64,000 nt of DNA from assembly GCA_945878865.1 (NCBI GenBank), contig CAMCUD010000010.1, forward strand, positions 62,001 to 126,000, written 5' to 3'. The DNA is from Bifidobacterium breve (GTDB taxonomy: Bacteria; Actinomycetota; Thermoleophilia; Solirubrobacterales; Solirubrobacteraceae). Every line of letters begins with the position of its first letter. Position 1 is the first letter of the stretch. Below the pieces are notes generated by a model, which ran no database searches, was not told the origin of the DNA, and saw nothing but the letters and a program-made list of their open reading frames with translations. Position numbers and translations under genes: made by a program. Positions 47,904-55,055 of this stretch are shown here, in pieces.

Positions 47904-49334
47904 ATGGCCGACGAGCGCTTCGAGGAGCACCTGCGCCACCCGCAGGGCCGCGACGCGATCCCCGACGGTGCGCACATCGGCACCGCCGGTGGCTCGCTGT
48001 GCGGTGACCTCGTCCGGGTCGGCGTGGTTCTCGACGGCGACCGCATCACCGCCGCCGGGTTCTCGGCGGACGGCTGCGGGGCGCTGACCGCCGCCGCGAG
48101 CGCCGCGGTCGAGCTCGTCGAGGGGACGCCGCTGCTTGACGCCGCGCGCGTGGGCTCCCCGGACATCGCCGGGGCGCTCGGCGGGCTGAGCGCCGGCAAG
48201 CTCCACGCCGCGGACCTCGTCAGCGACGCCCTGCACCAAGCGCTCGGGGCCGCCGCGCGCGCCGGCGCGGCGTTCTCGGCGTCGGCGGACCGGGTGCTCG
48301 TCGCGATGAGCGGCGGCGTCGACAGCGCCGTCGCGGCGCTGCTGTGCGCCCGGCAGCCCGGGGCGGAGGTGTGCGCCGTGACGCTCGAGCTGTGGCGCGA
48401 TCCCGAGAACGACGCGGAGGCGTCGTGCTGCTCGGCCTCCGCCGTGCGGCTGGCCCGGTCGCTGGCCCACCGCATGGGCCTGCCGCATCTGACGATCGAC
48501 CTGCGCGACGAGTTCCGCGCCGGCGTGATCGAGCCGTACCTCGCCGACCACGCGGCCGGACTGACTCCCAACCCGTGCGTGCGCTGCAACGGCCATGTCC
48601 GGCTCGACGCGATGGTCGAGCTCGCCGACCGCCTCGGCGCGCAGCACCTGGCGACGGGCCACTACGCGCGCGTCGAGGACGGCCTGCTGGCGCTCGCCGC
48701 CGACCCGGCGAAGGACCAGACCTACATGCTCTCCGCGCTCGCGCCCGCGACCATCGCCCGGCTGCGGTTCCCGCTCGGCGACCTGACGAAGCCCGAGGTC
48801 CGCGCGCTCGCCGAGGAGGCGGAGCTTCCGGTCGCCCGGGCGCCGGAGTCGCAGGACCTGTGCTTCCTGGCCGGCACGGGCAAGGCGCGATTCCTCGAGC
48901 GCCACGGCCACCTGCGCGATCGCGACGGCATGATCGTCGACCGCGCCGGACGCGAGCTGGGCCGCCACCGCGGCCACCAGCACTACACGGTCGGCCAGCG
49001 CAAGGGCCTGGGGCTCAGCCTCCCGGACGCCGACGGGCGCCCTGAGCCGCTGTTCGTCCTCGCGACGGACGCCGGCGCCAACACCGTCACGGTCGGCCCG
49101 CGCGCCGAGCTGCGCACCCAGCGCGTCGCGCTGCGCGGGGTCCGCCTGCACCGGCCCGCCGCCGAGGTCGACGCCGTGAAGCTGCGCTACCGCCAGCGCC
49201 CGCTCGCCGCGACGCTCGAAGGCGACGAGGTCGTCCTGGGCGAGCCGGTCGACGCGGCCGCGCCCGGCCAGGCCGCGATGCTCCTGCGCGGCGACGCGAT
49301 CGTCGGGTCGGGATGGGTCGCCGCGTGCAGGTGA
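47904..49334 (+). CDS. mnmA: IscU-like domain fused to tRNA 2-thiouridylase MnmA
   Basis: A 476-residue fusion. Residues 1-120 resemble an IscU/NifU-N iron-sulfur scaffold: FEEHLRHPQGRDAI, then GGSLCGDLV (Cys33), FSADGCGALTAAAS (Cys58) and GKLHAADLVSDALHQAL. In IscU the last motif reads LHC, but here the third cysteine is replaced by Ala102. Residues about 128-476 are MnmA, which activates U34 of tRNAs for Lys, Glu and Gln with ATP and inserts sulfur. The PP-loop is SGGVDSAVAA (136-145); the catalytic cysteines are Cys225 in TPNPCVRCN and Cys320 in SQDLCFL. A CCS motif near 175 is typical of the Gram-positive type. No separate iscS or nifS is adjacent. Confidence 0.93.
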   Translation: MADERFEEHLRHPQGRDAIPDGAHIGTAGGSLCGDLVRVGVVLDGDRITAAGFSADGCGALTAAASAAVELVEGTPLLDAARVGSPDIAGALGGLSAGKLHAADLVSDALHQALGAAARAGAAFSASADRVLVAMSGGVDSAVAALLCARQPGAEVCAVTLELWRDPENDAEASCCSASAVRLARSLAHRMGLPHLTIDLRDEFRAGVIEPYLADHAAGLTPNPCVRCNGHVRLDAMVELADRLGAQHLATGHYARVEDGLLALAADPAKDQTYMLSALAPATIARLRFPLGDLTKPEVRALAEEAELPVARAPESQDLCFLAGTGKARFLERHGHLRDRDGMIVDRAGRELGRHRGHQHYTVGQRKGLGLSLPDADGRPEPLFVLATDAGANTVTVGPRAELRTQRVALRGVRLHRPAAEVDAVKLRYRQRPLAATLEGDEVVLGEPVDAAAPGQAAMLLRGDAIVGSGWVAACR

Positions 49335-50020
49335 TCGGCCTCATCGGTGGACTCTCCTGGGTCTCGACGGAGCACTACTACCGGCTCATCAACGAAGACG
49401 TCGCGGCGCGCCTGGGCGCCCAGCACTGCGCCCGCCTCGTGCTCTGGCAGACGGACTTCGCCGAGATCGTCGTCCTCCAGGAGGAGGGACGCTGGGACGA
49501 GGCGGGGGAGATCCTCGCCGCCGGTGCCGCCTCGCTGCGCGCCGCCGGCGCCGAGGTGATCGGCATCGGCGCGAACACGATGCACCTCGTCGCCGACCAG
49601 GTGCGGACGGCGGCCGCGCCCTCGCGGCTCGTCCACATCGCCGAAGCGGTGCGGGACGCGTGCGCCGCGGCGTCGATCACGAAGATCGGCCTGTTCGGGA
49701 CGGCGTACACGATGGCCTCGCCCGACCTCTATCCGCCGATCCTCGCCGCCGCTGGAATCGACACCCTCGTTCCCGATGGCTCCGCGCAGGACGAGATCCA
49801 GCGGATCACCTACGAGGAGCTCATCCGCGACGTCGTCACCGACGACACGCGGGCGTTCTTCCGCGCCACCGCCGGCGAGCTCGTGGCCCGCGGCGCCGAC
49901 GCGATCGTGCTCGCGTGCACGGAGCACGGGCTCGTCCTGGGCCGGGACGACCTCGGCGTCCCGGTGTTCGACACCGCGGTGCTGCACGCCCGCGCGCTCG
50001 TCGACGCGGCTACGGGTTGA
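49313..50020 (+). CDS. Aspartate/glutamate racemase-family protein lacking the first catalytic residue
   Basis: A 235-residue protein of the Asp/Glu racemase family, which normally uses two cysteines (or Thr plus Cys) as acid/base pair across a two-domain fold. The opening VIGLIGGLSWVSTEHYYRLI is typical. At the first catalytic site the expected Cys or Thr before NTMH is Ala87 (IGIGANTMHLV). The second site is intact: Cys202 in LACTEHGLVL. With one base missing, two-base racemisation is not expected; a lyase, decarboxylase-like or epimerase variant is possible. The start may be ATG 49313, GTG 49325 or GTG 49331; the last overlaps the mnmA stop (GTGA). Its 3' end overlaps the convergent amidotransferase gene by 11 nt. 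Confidence 0.85.
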   Translation: MGRRVQVIGLIGGLSWVSTEHYYRLINEDVAARLGAQHCARLVLWQTDFAEIVVLQEEGRWDEAGEILAAGAASLRAAGAEVIGIGANTMHLVADQVRTAAAPSRLVHIAEAVRDACAAASITKIGLFGTAYTMASPDLYPPILAAAGIDTLVPDGSAQDEIQRITYEELIRDVVTDDTRAFFRATAGELVARGADAIVLACTEHGLVLGRDDLGVPVFDTAVLHARALVDAATG

Positions 50021-50852
50021 GCGGGGCGAACGGCTCGCGCACGTCCTCGCCGGCCTGGATGGTCACGGCGGTCCGCTCGGGGATCTCCTCCCAGACCCCG
50101 ACGCGCGCGCCGAGCGGCTCGGAGACCACGAGGCGGTCGTCCGGACTCAGGCGCTGGAAGCGCTCGATGTCCGGGTACATCGCGCGGACGGTCTCCGGAT
50201 CCCGGCTCTGGTAGAGCGTCCGCGACCGCGCGCCGCTGCCGTACCGCACCGCCCACAGGCGCGCGCCATCGCTCATGCCGACGGTCATCTCGACGGGATC
50301 ATCGATCCCCGCCGCGCGTCCGACCCGCTCGACGAGCCCGACGGCGCGGGCCAGTCCGCCGAGCGGATCGTCCTGCAGCCCGAAGGAGAGCGCGAGCCCG
50401 AACAGCAGCTCGGAGTCGGTGCTTCCTTCGATGCTGCCGAAGAACGCGGGATCGACTGCGGCGAGCAGCTCCTGGCGGATCTGCGGGTAGCCGACGATCT
50501 CGCCGTTCTGCACGAACAGCCACCGGTCATGGCGGAACGGGTGGCAGTTCGTCTGCTGCACCGGCGTGCCGGTCGTCATGCGCACATGGGCGAGGAAGAG
50601 CGGCGTGCGCACGTGCGCGGCGAGCTCGCGCAGGTTCACGTCGTTCCAGGCCGGGGCGACGCTGCGGTAGCGCGCCGGCGCGTGGTTCCCGTCGGCGAAC
50701 TCGTCGTACCAGCCGATGCCGAACCCGTCGCCGTTGAGCAGCTCGATGCCTTCGTTGGCCTGCCGGGCCTGGGCGATCAGCCCGTGCTCGGTGCGGTACA
50801 GCGGCTCCTCGAGCAGCACCGGCTGCCCGAAGTACGCGTTCCAGCGGCACAT
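50010..50852 (-). CDS. Class II glutamine amidotransferase (YafJ-like)
   Basis: A 280-residue N-terminal-nucleophile amidotransferase of the GATase_4/YafJ type. The catalytic cysteine is Cys2 (MCRWNAYFG), exposed after Met removal. Conserved motifs are NGDGFGIGWYDE, LAHVRMTTGTPVQQTNCHPF, WLFVQNGEI and SIEGSTDSELLFGLALSF. Such proteins hydrolyse glutamine, or a gamma-glutamyl bond as EgtC does; the acceptor partner is unknown. The C-terminus contains the family segment RLVVSEPLG. A truncated paralogue lies at the right window edge and shares the segments REMYPD-like and IVVSEPL. It is encoded divergent from no one and lies 7 nt downstream of the cyclophilin gene on the same strand. Confidence 0.9.
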   Translation of the reverse strand: MCRWNAYFGQPVLLEEPLYRTEHGLIAQARQANEGIELLNGDGFGIGWYDEFADGNHAPARYRSVAPAWNDVNLRELAAHVRTPLFLAHVRMTTGTPVQQTNCHPFRHDRWLFVQNGEIVGYPQIRQELLAAVDPAFFGSIEGSTDSELLFGLALSFGLQDDPLGGLARAVGLVERVGRAAGIDDPVEMTVGMSDGARLWAVRYGSGARSRTLYQSRDPETVRAMYPDIERFQRLSPDDRLVVSEPLGARVGVWEEIPERTAVTIQAGEDVREPFAPLNP

Positions 50853-50859
50853 ACCGGGC

Positions 50860-51579
50860 TCAGGACTCGGTGATCTTCACCGACTCGATGACGACCGGGT
50901 CGACAGGCTGCTCGGTCGACGGGTCGGTCTGCACGTTGCCGATCGCCTCCACGACGTCGATGCCCTCAGTGACCTCGCCGACCAGCGCGTACTCGGGCGG
51001 GAGGCCCGCGTCGTCGCCGGTGACGACGTAGAACTGGCTCCCCGACGTGCCCGACGGCTCCGTGGCGGTCTTCGCCATCGCGACGACGCCCTTCGTGTAC
51101 TGCAGGTCGCTCGGCGGCGCCTCCTCGACGGAGTAGTCCGGGCCGCCCGTCCCGTCACCCCTCGGGTCGCCGCCCTGGATGACGAAGCCCGCGACGATGC
51201 GGTGGAACGTCGTGTCGTCGTAGAAGCCCTCCTGTGCGAGGTGGGCGAAGGACGCGCTCGTCTTCGGGGCGCGCTTGACGTCGAGCGTGATCGCGAACGA
51301 CCCGCAGTTCGTCTTCACCGTCGCCACGTACGTCTTGGACGGATCGAGCTTCTCCGTGGGCTTGCCGACCTTGGAGCTCTTCGGCGAAGGAGCGTCGACG
51401 GGCTGGCACTCGCCGGCGGCTGCCGTGTCCTGCGTCGGGGTGGCTGCGGCCTCCTCCGTCGCGGTCGCGGAGCTGTCGCCGCTCCCGGAATCGCCGTCGT
51501 CAGAGCCGCACGCGACGGCGCCGAAGGCGAGCAGGAGACAGGCGGTCAGGAGCGCGAACGGGCGCAGCAGGGTGGACAT
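50860..51579 (-). CDS. Lipoprotein peptidyl-prolyl cis-trans isomerase (cyclophilin)
   Basis: A 239-residue exported cyclophilin. The N-terminus is a lipoprotein signal with lipobox AVAC, Cys24 being the lipidated residue, followed by an acidic Ser/Asp/Ala/Thr linker (residues 25-60). The cyclophilin domain (about 85-239) has TNCGSFAITLDVKRAPKTSA, TTFHRIVAGFVIQGGDPRGD and GVVAMAKTATEPSGTSGSQF, with the catalytic Arg in FHRIV. It would catalyse proline isomerisation in extracytoplasmic proteins at the membrane surface. It lies 64 nt from the divergent alaS gene; the two share a promoter region. Confidence 0.93.
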   Translation of the reverse strand: MSTLLRPFALLTACLLLAFGAVACGSDDGDSGSGDSSATATEEAAATPTQDTAAAGECQPVDAPSPKSSKVGKPTEKLDPSKTYVATVKTNCGSFAITLDVKRAPKTSASFAHLAQEGFYDDTTFHRIVAGFVIQGGDPRGDGTGGPDYSVEEAPPSDLQYTKGVVAMAKTATEPSGTSGSQFYVVTGDDAGLPPEYALVGEVTEGIDVVEAIGNVQTDPSTEQPVDPVVIESVKITES

Positions 51580-51642
51580 GGCACGCGAGCATAAGCCTCG
51601 AACCCGCGGAGGAACCCGCCACATGCGCTTGAATCCACGATC

Positions 51643-54264
51643 GTGACGATGACGACCGACGAGATCCGCGAGACGTTCCTGGAGTTCTACGCCTCGCGCG
51701 ACCACAAGCGCCTGCCCTCCGCGTCCCTGGTCCCTGCGACCTTCGACCCGTCGGTCCTGCTCACCACCGCAGGGATGCATCCGCTCAAGCCGTACTTCCT
51801 CGGCCAGGAGCAGCCGCCGCACCAGCGGCTGACGAGCTGCCAGAAGTGCTTCCGCACGACGGACATCGAGAACGTCGGCAATACGGCCCGCCACCTGACG
51901 TTCTTCGAGATGCTCGGAAACTTCTCGATCGGCGACTACTTCAAGAAGGGCGCCGCCGAGTTCGCCTGGGAGCTCTCGATCCAGGGTTTCGGCTTCAACC
52001 CCGAAGACATCTGGATCACGGTGTTCGAGGGCGACGACGAGCTCGGGCTCGGCCCCGATCAGGAGGCCATCGACGCGTGGCTGGAGATCGGCGTCCCGCG
52101 GGAGCGGATCGTCGAGTGCCCGCGCTCGGAGAACTTCTGGCAGGCGGGCCCGACCGGGCCGTGCGGCCCGTGCTCGGAGCTCTATCTCGACCGCGGCCTG
52201 GAGTTCGGCAAGCCGGACGACCTTCCGGGTGGGGAGAACGAGCGTTTCCTGGAGTACTGGAACCTCGTCTTCATGCAGTTCAACCAGGACCCCGTGAATA
52301 CGCTGACGCCGCTGCCGGCGCAGAACATCGACACCGGCCTGGGCCTCAACCGGATGGCGCTCATCCAGCAGGGCGTCGAGACGATCTTCGAGACCGACCA
52401 GTTCGTCCCGCTCATCGAGCTCGGGCGCGAGCTCGCGCAGAAGGACGTCGACGAGCGCGCCCTGCGCATCCTCGCCGACCACTCGCGCGCGGCGGCGTTC
52501 CTCATCGCCGACGGCGTGGTCCCGTCCAACGAGGACCGCGGCTACATCCTGCGCCGGATCATGCGCCGCGCGATCCAGCAGGGCCACCGCATCGGCATCG
52601 AGGGCGAGAACGGCCTGTTCCTGCCGCTGTTCGTCGACCGCGTCATCGAGATCATGGGCAAGGGCTACCCGGAGATCACGGGCGAGCGCGAGAACATCCT
52701 GCGCTGGGTCAAGGCCGAAGAGGAAGGCTTCGGCCGGACGCTCGAGCAGGGCACGAAGCTCCTGCACGAGGTCATCGAGCGCTCCCGCGAGACGGGCGCG
52801 ATCCCCGCGGTCGACGCCTTCAAGCTCCACGACACGTTCGGCTTCCCGTTCGAGGTCACGCGCGAGCTGGCGCTCGAGGAGGGCCTGGAGGTCGACACCA
52901 CCGGGTTCGACGAGCTCATGGAGCAGCAGCGTGCCCGCGCCCGCGGCGGCCGCGCCCAGGCGACCGACGGTGAGGGCCTGCGCGACCGCGCGCTGGAGCT
53001 CGTCCGCGCCACGGACTTCGAGACGGAGTTCGTCGGCTACGAGACGACCGAGCAGCACACCGCTGTCGGCGCCGTCGACGAGGTGGAGGGGCAGACCATC
53101 GTCCGGCTCGTGGAGTCCCCGTTCTACGCGACGGGCGGCGGCCAGGTCTCCGACGTCGGCGAGATCGCCTGCGACGGCGGCGACTGCCGGGCGGAGGTCG
53201 TCGACGTCCTGCGCCTCGGCAACGATCAGGCGCTGGTCGTCGAGGTCGTCGAGGGCGCGCTGAAGGACGGCGAGCGGGTCACCGCGCGCGTCGATCGCGC
53301 CGCCCGCCACGCCACGCAGTGCAACCACACTGCGACGCACCTCCTCCACGCGGCGCTGCGCGGGCGGCTCGGCACGCACGTGCGCCAGGCCGGCTCGTAC
53401 GTCGGGCCGGACAAGCTGCGCTTCGACTTCACGCACGGCGAGCGCCTCTCGCCTGAGGAGCTCAAGGACGTCGAGGATCAGGTGAACGCGTGGATCCTGC
53501 GCAACGACCCGGTCCGCCCGCAGACCACGACGCTCGAAGAGGCGCAGAAGCTCGGCGCGATGGCGCTGTTCGGCGAGAAGTACGGCGACATCGTCCGCAT
53601 GGTCGAGGTCGGAGACGGCGACTACTCGCGCGAGCTGTGCGGCGGCACGCACGTTGGGGCCACGGCGGAGATCGGCGTCTTCAAGATCACGAGCGAGGGG
53701 TCCAGCGCGGCGAACGTCCGGCGCATCGAGGCCATCACGGGCCCCGAGGCCGTCGCGCTGCTGCGCGAGGAGGACCGCCTGCTGCGCGAGAGCGCGTCGG
53801 CGCTGCGGACCCAGACCGAGCGAGTGCCGGACGCGATCGCCGCGCTCCAGCAGAAGGCCAAGGACGCCGCGAAGGCCAAGGCCGCCGGCGGCGGCGCCGA
53901 CGAAGCCGCGCTGGCGGGCAAGGCCACCGAGATCGGCGGCGCGCCCGTCGTCGCGGAGATCGTCGAGGGCGTCGAGCCCAAGCAGCTGATGGACGTCGCC
54001 GACCGGGTGAAGGCCAAGCTCGGCGACGGCGCCGTCGTCCTGGGCACCGCCAGCGAGGGCAAGGTCAGCCTCGTCGTCGCGGTGGCGCCCGCGCTCGTCG
54101 AGCGCGGCGTGAAGGCGGGGGCGATCGTCAAGGAGGCCGCGCAGGTCGTCGGCGGCGGGGGCGGCGGGCGCGACACGATCGCGCAGGCCGGCGGCAAGGA
54201 CGCCGACAAACTGCCGGACGCGCTGGTCGCCGCGAAGGCCGCGATCGAGCGCGCGCTGGGCTAG
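51643..54264 (+). CDS. alaS: Alanyl-tRNA synthetase
   Basis: An 873-residue class II synthetase of normal length. Catalytic motifs are visible in RETFLEFYASRDHKRLPSAS, TSCQKCFRTTDIENVG (motif 2 region) and GNFSIGDYFKKGAAEFAWEL. The editing domain has the zinc/catalytic histidines in QCNHTATHLLHAALR and the Cys/His of LCGGTHVG. A C-terminal DHHA1/C-Ala region closes with GGGGGGRDTIAQAGG. It charges tRNA-Ala and clears Ser and Gly mischarging. The start is GTG 51643 or ATG 51649. It heads the alaS, ruvX, mltG, aroE order seen in many bacteria, though here an HNH remnant separates alaS from ruvX. Confidence 0.97.
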   Translation: MTMTTDEIRETFLEFYASRDHKRLPSASLVPATFDPSVLLTTAGMHPLKPYFLGQEQPPHQRLTSCQKCFRTTDIENVGNTARHLTFFEMLGNFSIGDYFKKGAAEFAWELSIQGFGFNPEDIWITVFEGDDELGLGPDQEAIDAWLEIGVPRERIVECPRSENFWQAGPTGPCGPCSELYLDRGLEFGKPDDLPGGENERFLEYWNLVFMQFNQDPVNTLTPLPAQNIDTGLGLNRMALIQQGVETIFETDQFVPLIELGRELAQKDVDERALRILADHSRAAAFLIADGVVPSNEDRGYILRRIMRRAIQQGHRIGIEGENGLFLPLFVDRVIEIMGKGYPEITGERENILRWVKAEEEGFGRTLEQGTKLLHEVIERSRETGAIPAVDAFKLHDTFGFPFEVTRELALEEGLEVDTTGFDELMEQQRARARGGRAQATDGEGLRDRALELVRATDFETEFVGYETTEQHTAVGAVDEVEGQTIVRLVESPFYATGGGQVSDVGEIACDGGDCRAEVVDVLRLGNDQALVVEVVEGALKDGERVTARVDRAARHATQCNHTATHLLHAALRGRLGTHVRQAGSYVGPDKLRFDFTHGERLSPEELKDVEDQVNAWILRNDPVRPQTTTLEEAQKLGAMALFGEKYGDIVRMVEVGDGDYSRELCGGTHVGATAEIGVFKITSEGSSAANVRRIEAITGPEAVALLREEDRLLRESASALRTQTERVPDAIAALQQKAKDAAKAKAAGGGADEAALAGKATEIGGAPVVAEIVEGVEPKQLMDVADRVKAKLGDGAVVLGTASEGKVSLVVAVAPALVERGVKAGAIVKEAAQVVGGGGGGRDTIAQAGGKDADKLPDALVAAKAAIERALG

Positions 54265-54276
54265 GTCGAGCCGCGC

Positions 54277-54579
54277 CTACGCGGCCTCCGCGGCGTCGTC
54301 TCGGCCGGGCGGCGGCGCGATCCACAGCATGGCTTCGGTCGCCAAGCCGAGGTCGAGCCGGTCACGGAGCGTCTGCAGCGGTGCTTCCGCGGAAGCGCGG
54401 GGGAGGGCGGGCGTGCGCTGACCGCGCGTGCGCCGCGGCCGTGCGGCCACCTCGCGCAGCAGCCGACCGGCCGGCGTGCGGAACTCGAACCCGTGTGCCG
54501 TGGCACGGACGGTGAAGCCGCCCTCGTGCAGGAGCCGGTGGTGATGGGTGCAGAGGTGGACGAGGGTGTCCAGCGAGCG
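54277..54579 (-). pseudogene. Remnant of a DUF222/HNH endonuclease gene
   Basis: On the minus strand the frame from 54579 to the stop at 54277 encodes the C-terminal end of an HNH endonuclease of the DUF222 (13E12-repeat) type. Landmarks are LDTLVHLCTHHHRLLHEGGF, with the second half of the HNH motif, then a variable basic tail ending LATEAMLWIAPPPG. An in-frame TGA lies two codons before the first recognisable residue (at 54580-54582), and no start is possible, so the gene is 5' truncated. The DUF222 part and first His are absent. Two copies of the palindrome GCTTCCGCGGAAGC flank the break region. Confidence 0.75.
54383..54396. repeat. 14-bp perfect palindrome, copy 1
   Basis: GCTTCCGCGGAAGC is a perfect self-complementary sequence inside the HNH remnant. 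An identical copy lies about 205 nt away at 54588-54601. Two exact copies at this spacing are unlikely by chance and may mark a recombination or a small repeat element. Confidence 0.6.
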
Positions 54580-54587
54580 TCAGCAGC

Positions 54588-54601
54588 GCTTCCGCGGAAG
54601 C
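54588..54601. repeat. 14-bp perfect palindrome, copy 2
   Basis: GCTTCCGCGGAAGC again, here extended to a 16-bp palindrome CGCTTCCGCGGAAGCG (54587-54602). It lies 8 nt beyond the truncated end of the HNH remnant and 28 nt before the ruvX start, so it could also act as an operator or transcript hairpin for ruvX. Confidence 0.6.
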
Positions 54602-54616
54602 GTTCGGGCCATCACC

Positions 54617-54622
54617 TAGCCT
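54617..54622 (+). promoter_or_regulatory. Candidate -10 element of a leaderless promoter for ruvX
   Basis: TAGCCT matches TAnnnT and ends 7 nt before ATG 54630, without any Shine-Dalgarno sequence between. It would drive the ruvX-mltG-aroE-pilB run. Confidence 0.45.
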
Positions 54623-54629
54623 CCACGCC

Positions 54630-55055
54630 ATGGCCCGCGTCCTCGCCCTCGACTACGGCAGCGCCCGGTGCGGCGTGGCGATCAGCGACCCGACAGGGAC
54701 CCTCGCCACACCGCTGGACGTCGTCGAGCGGCCCGGGACGAAGAAGGGGATGACGCGCATCGTGGACCTCGTGACCTCACGCGAGGCTGAGCGTGTCGTC
54801 GTCGGGCTTCCCCTCGGTCTGGCCGGGCACGACACCGACCAGACCCGCGAGGCGCGCGAGTTCGCCGCGGCCCTGCAGCGTCGGCTCGGCAAGAAGATCC
54901 CGGTCGAGCTCGAGGACGAGCGCTTCACCACGGCACTCGCCCAAAGGGACGTCGACCCTCGCGCGGCGGAGGACTCGCGCGCAGCGGCACATCTTCTGGA
55001 GGGTTGGCTGAGTAGGGTGATGCCTCGGCCCGACGGGCCGTTTGACGACGTATGA
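54630..55055 (+). CDS. ruvX: RuvX/YqgF RNase H-like resolvase
   Basis: A 141-residue RNase H-fold protein of the YqgF family, with the first catalytic Asp in RVLALDYGSARCGVAISDP, the glutamate segment VVVGLPLGLAGHDTDQT and VELEDERFTTALAQRD, and a last acidic residue in the DSRAAAHLLEGWL helix. YqgF proteins act as Holliday-junction resolvase candidates and in 16S rRNA 5' end processing. Normal length is about 140. The ATG is preceded by a -10-like hexamer rather than a ribosome-binding site. The stop overlaps the mltG start by 4 nt (ATGA), linking it to mltG, aroE and the pil genes. Confidence 0.93.
   Translation: MARVLALDYGSARCGVAISDPTGTLATPLDVVERPGTKKGMTRIVDLVTSREAERVVVGLPLGLAGHDTDQTREAREFAAALQRRLGKKIPVELEDERFTTALAQRDVDPRAAEDSRAAAHLLEGWLSRVMPRPDGPFDDV

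Noticed and set aside
54277-54579. A functional HNH endonuclease
   Set aside because: There is no start codon, an in-frame stop lies just before the conserved part, and the DUF222 region and first HNH histidine are missing.
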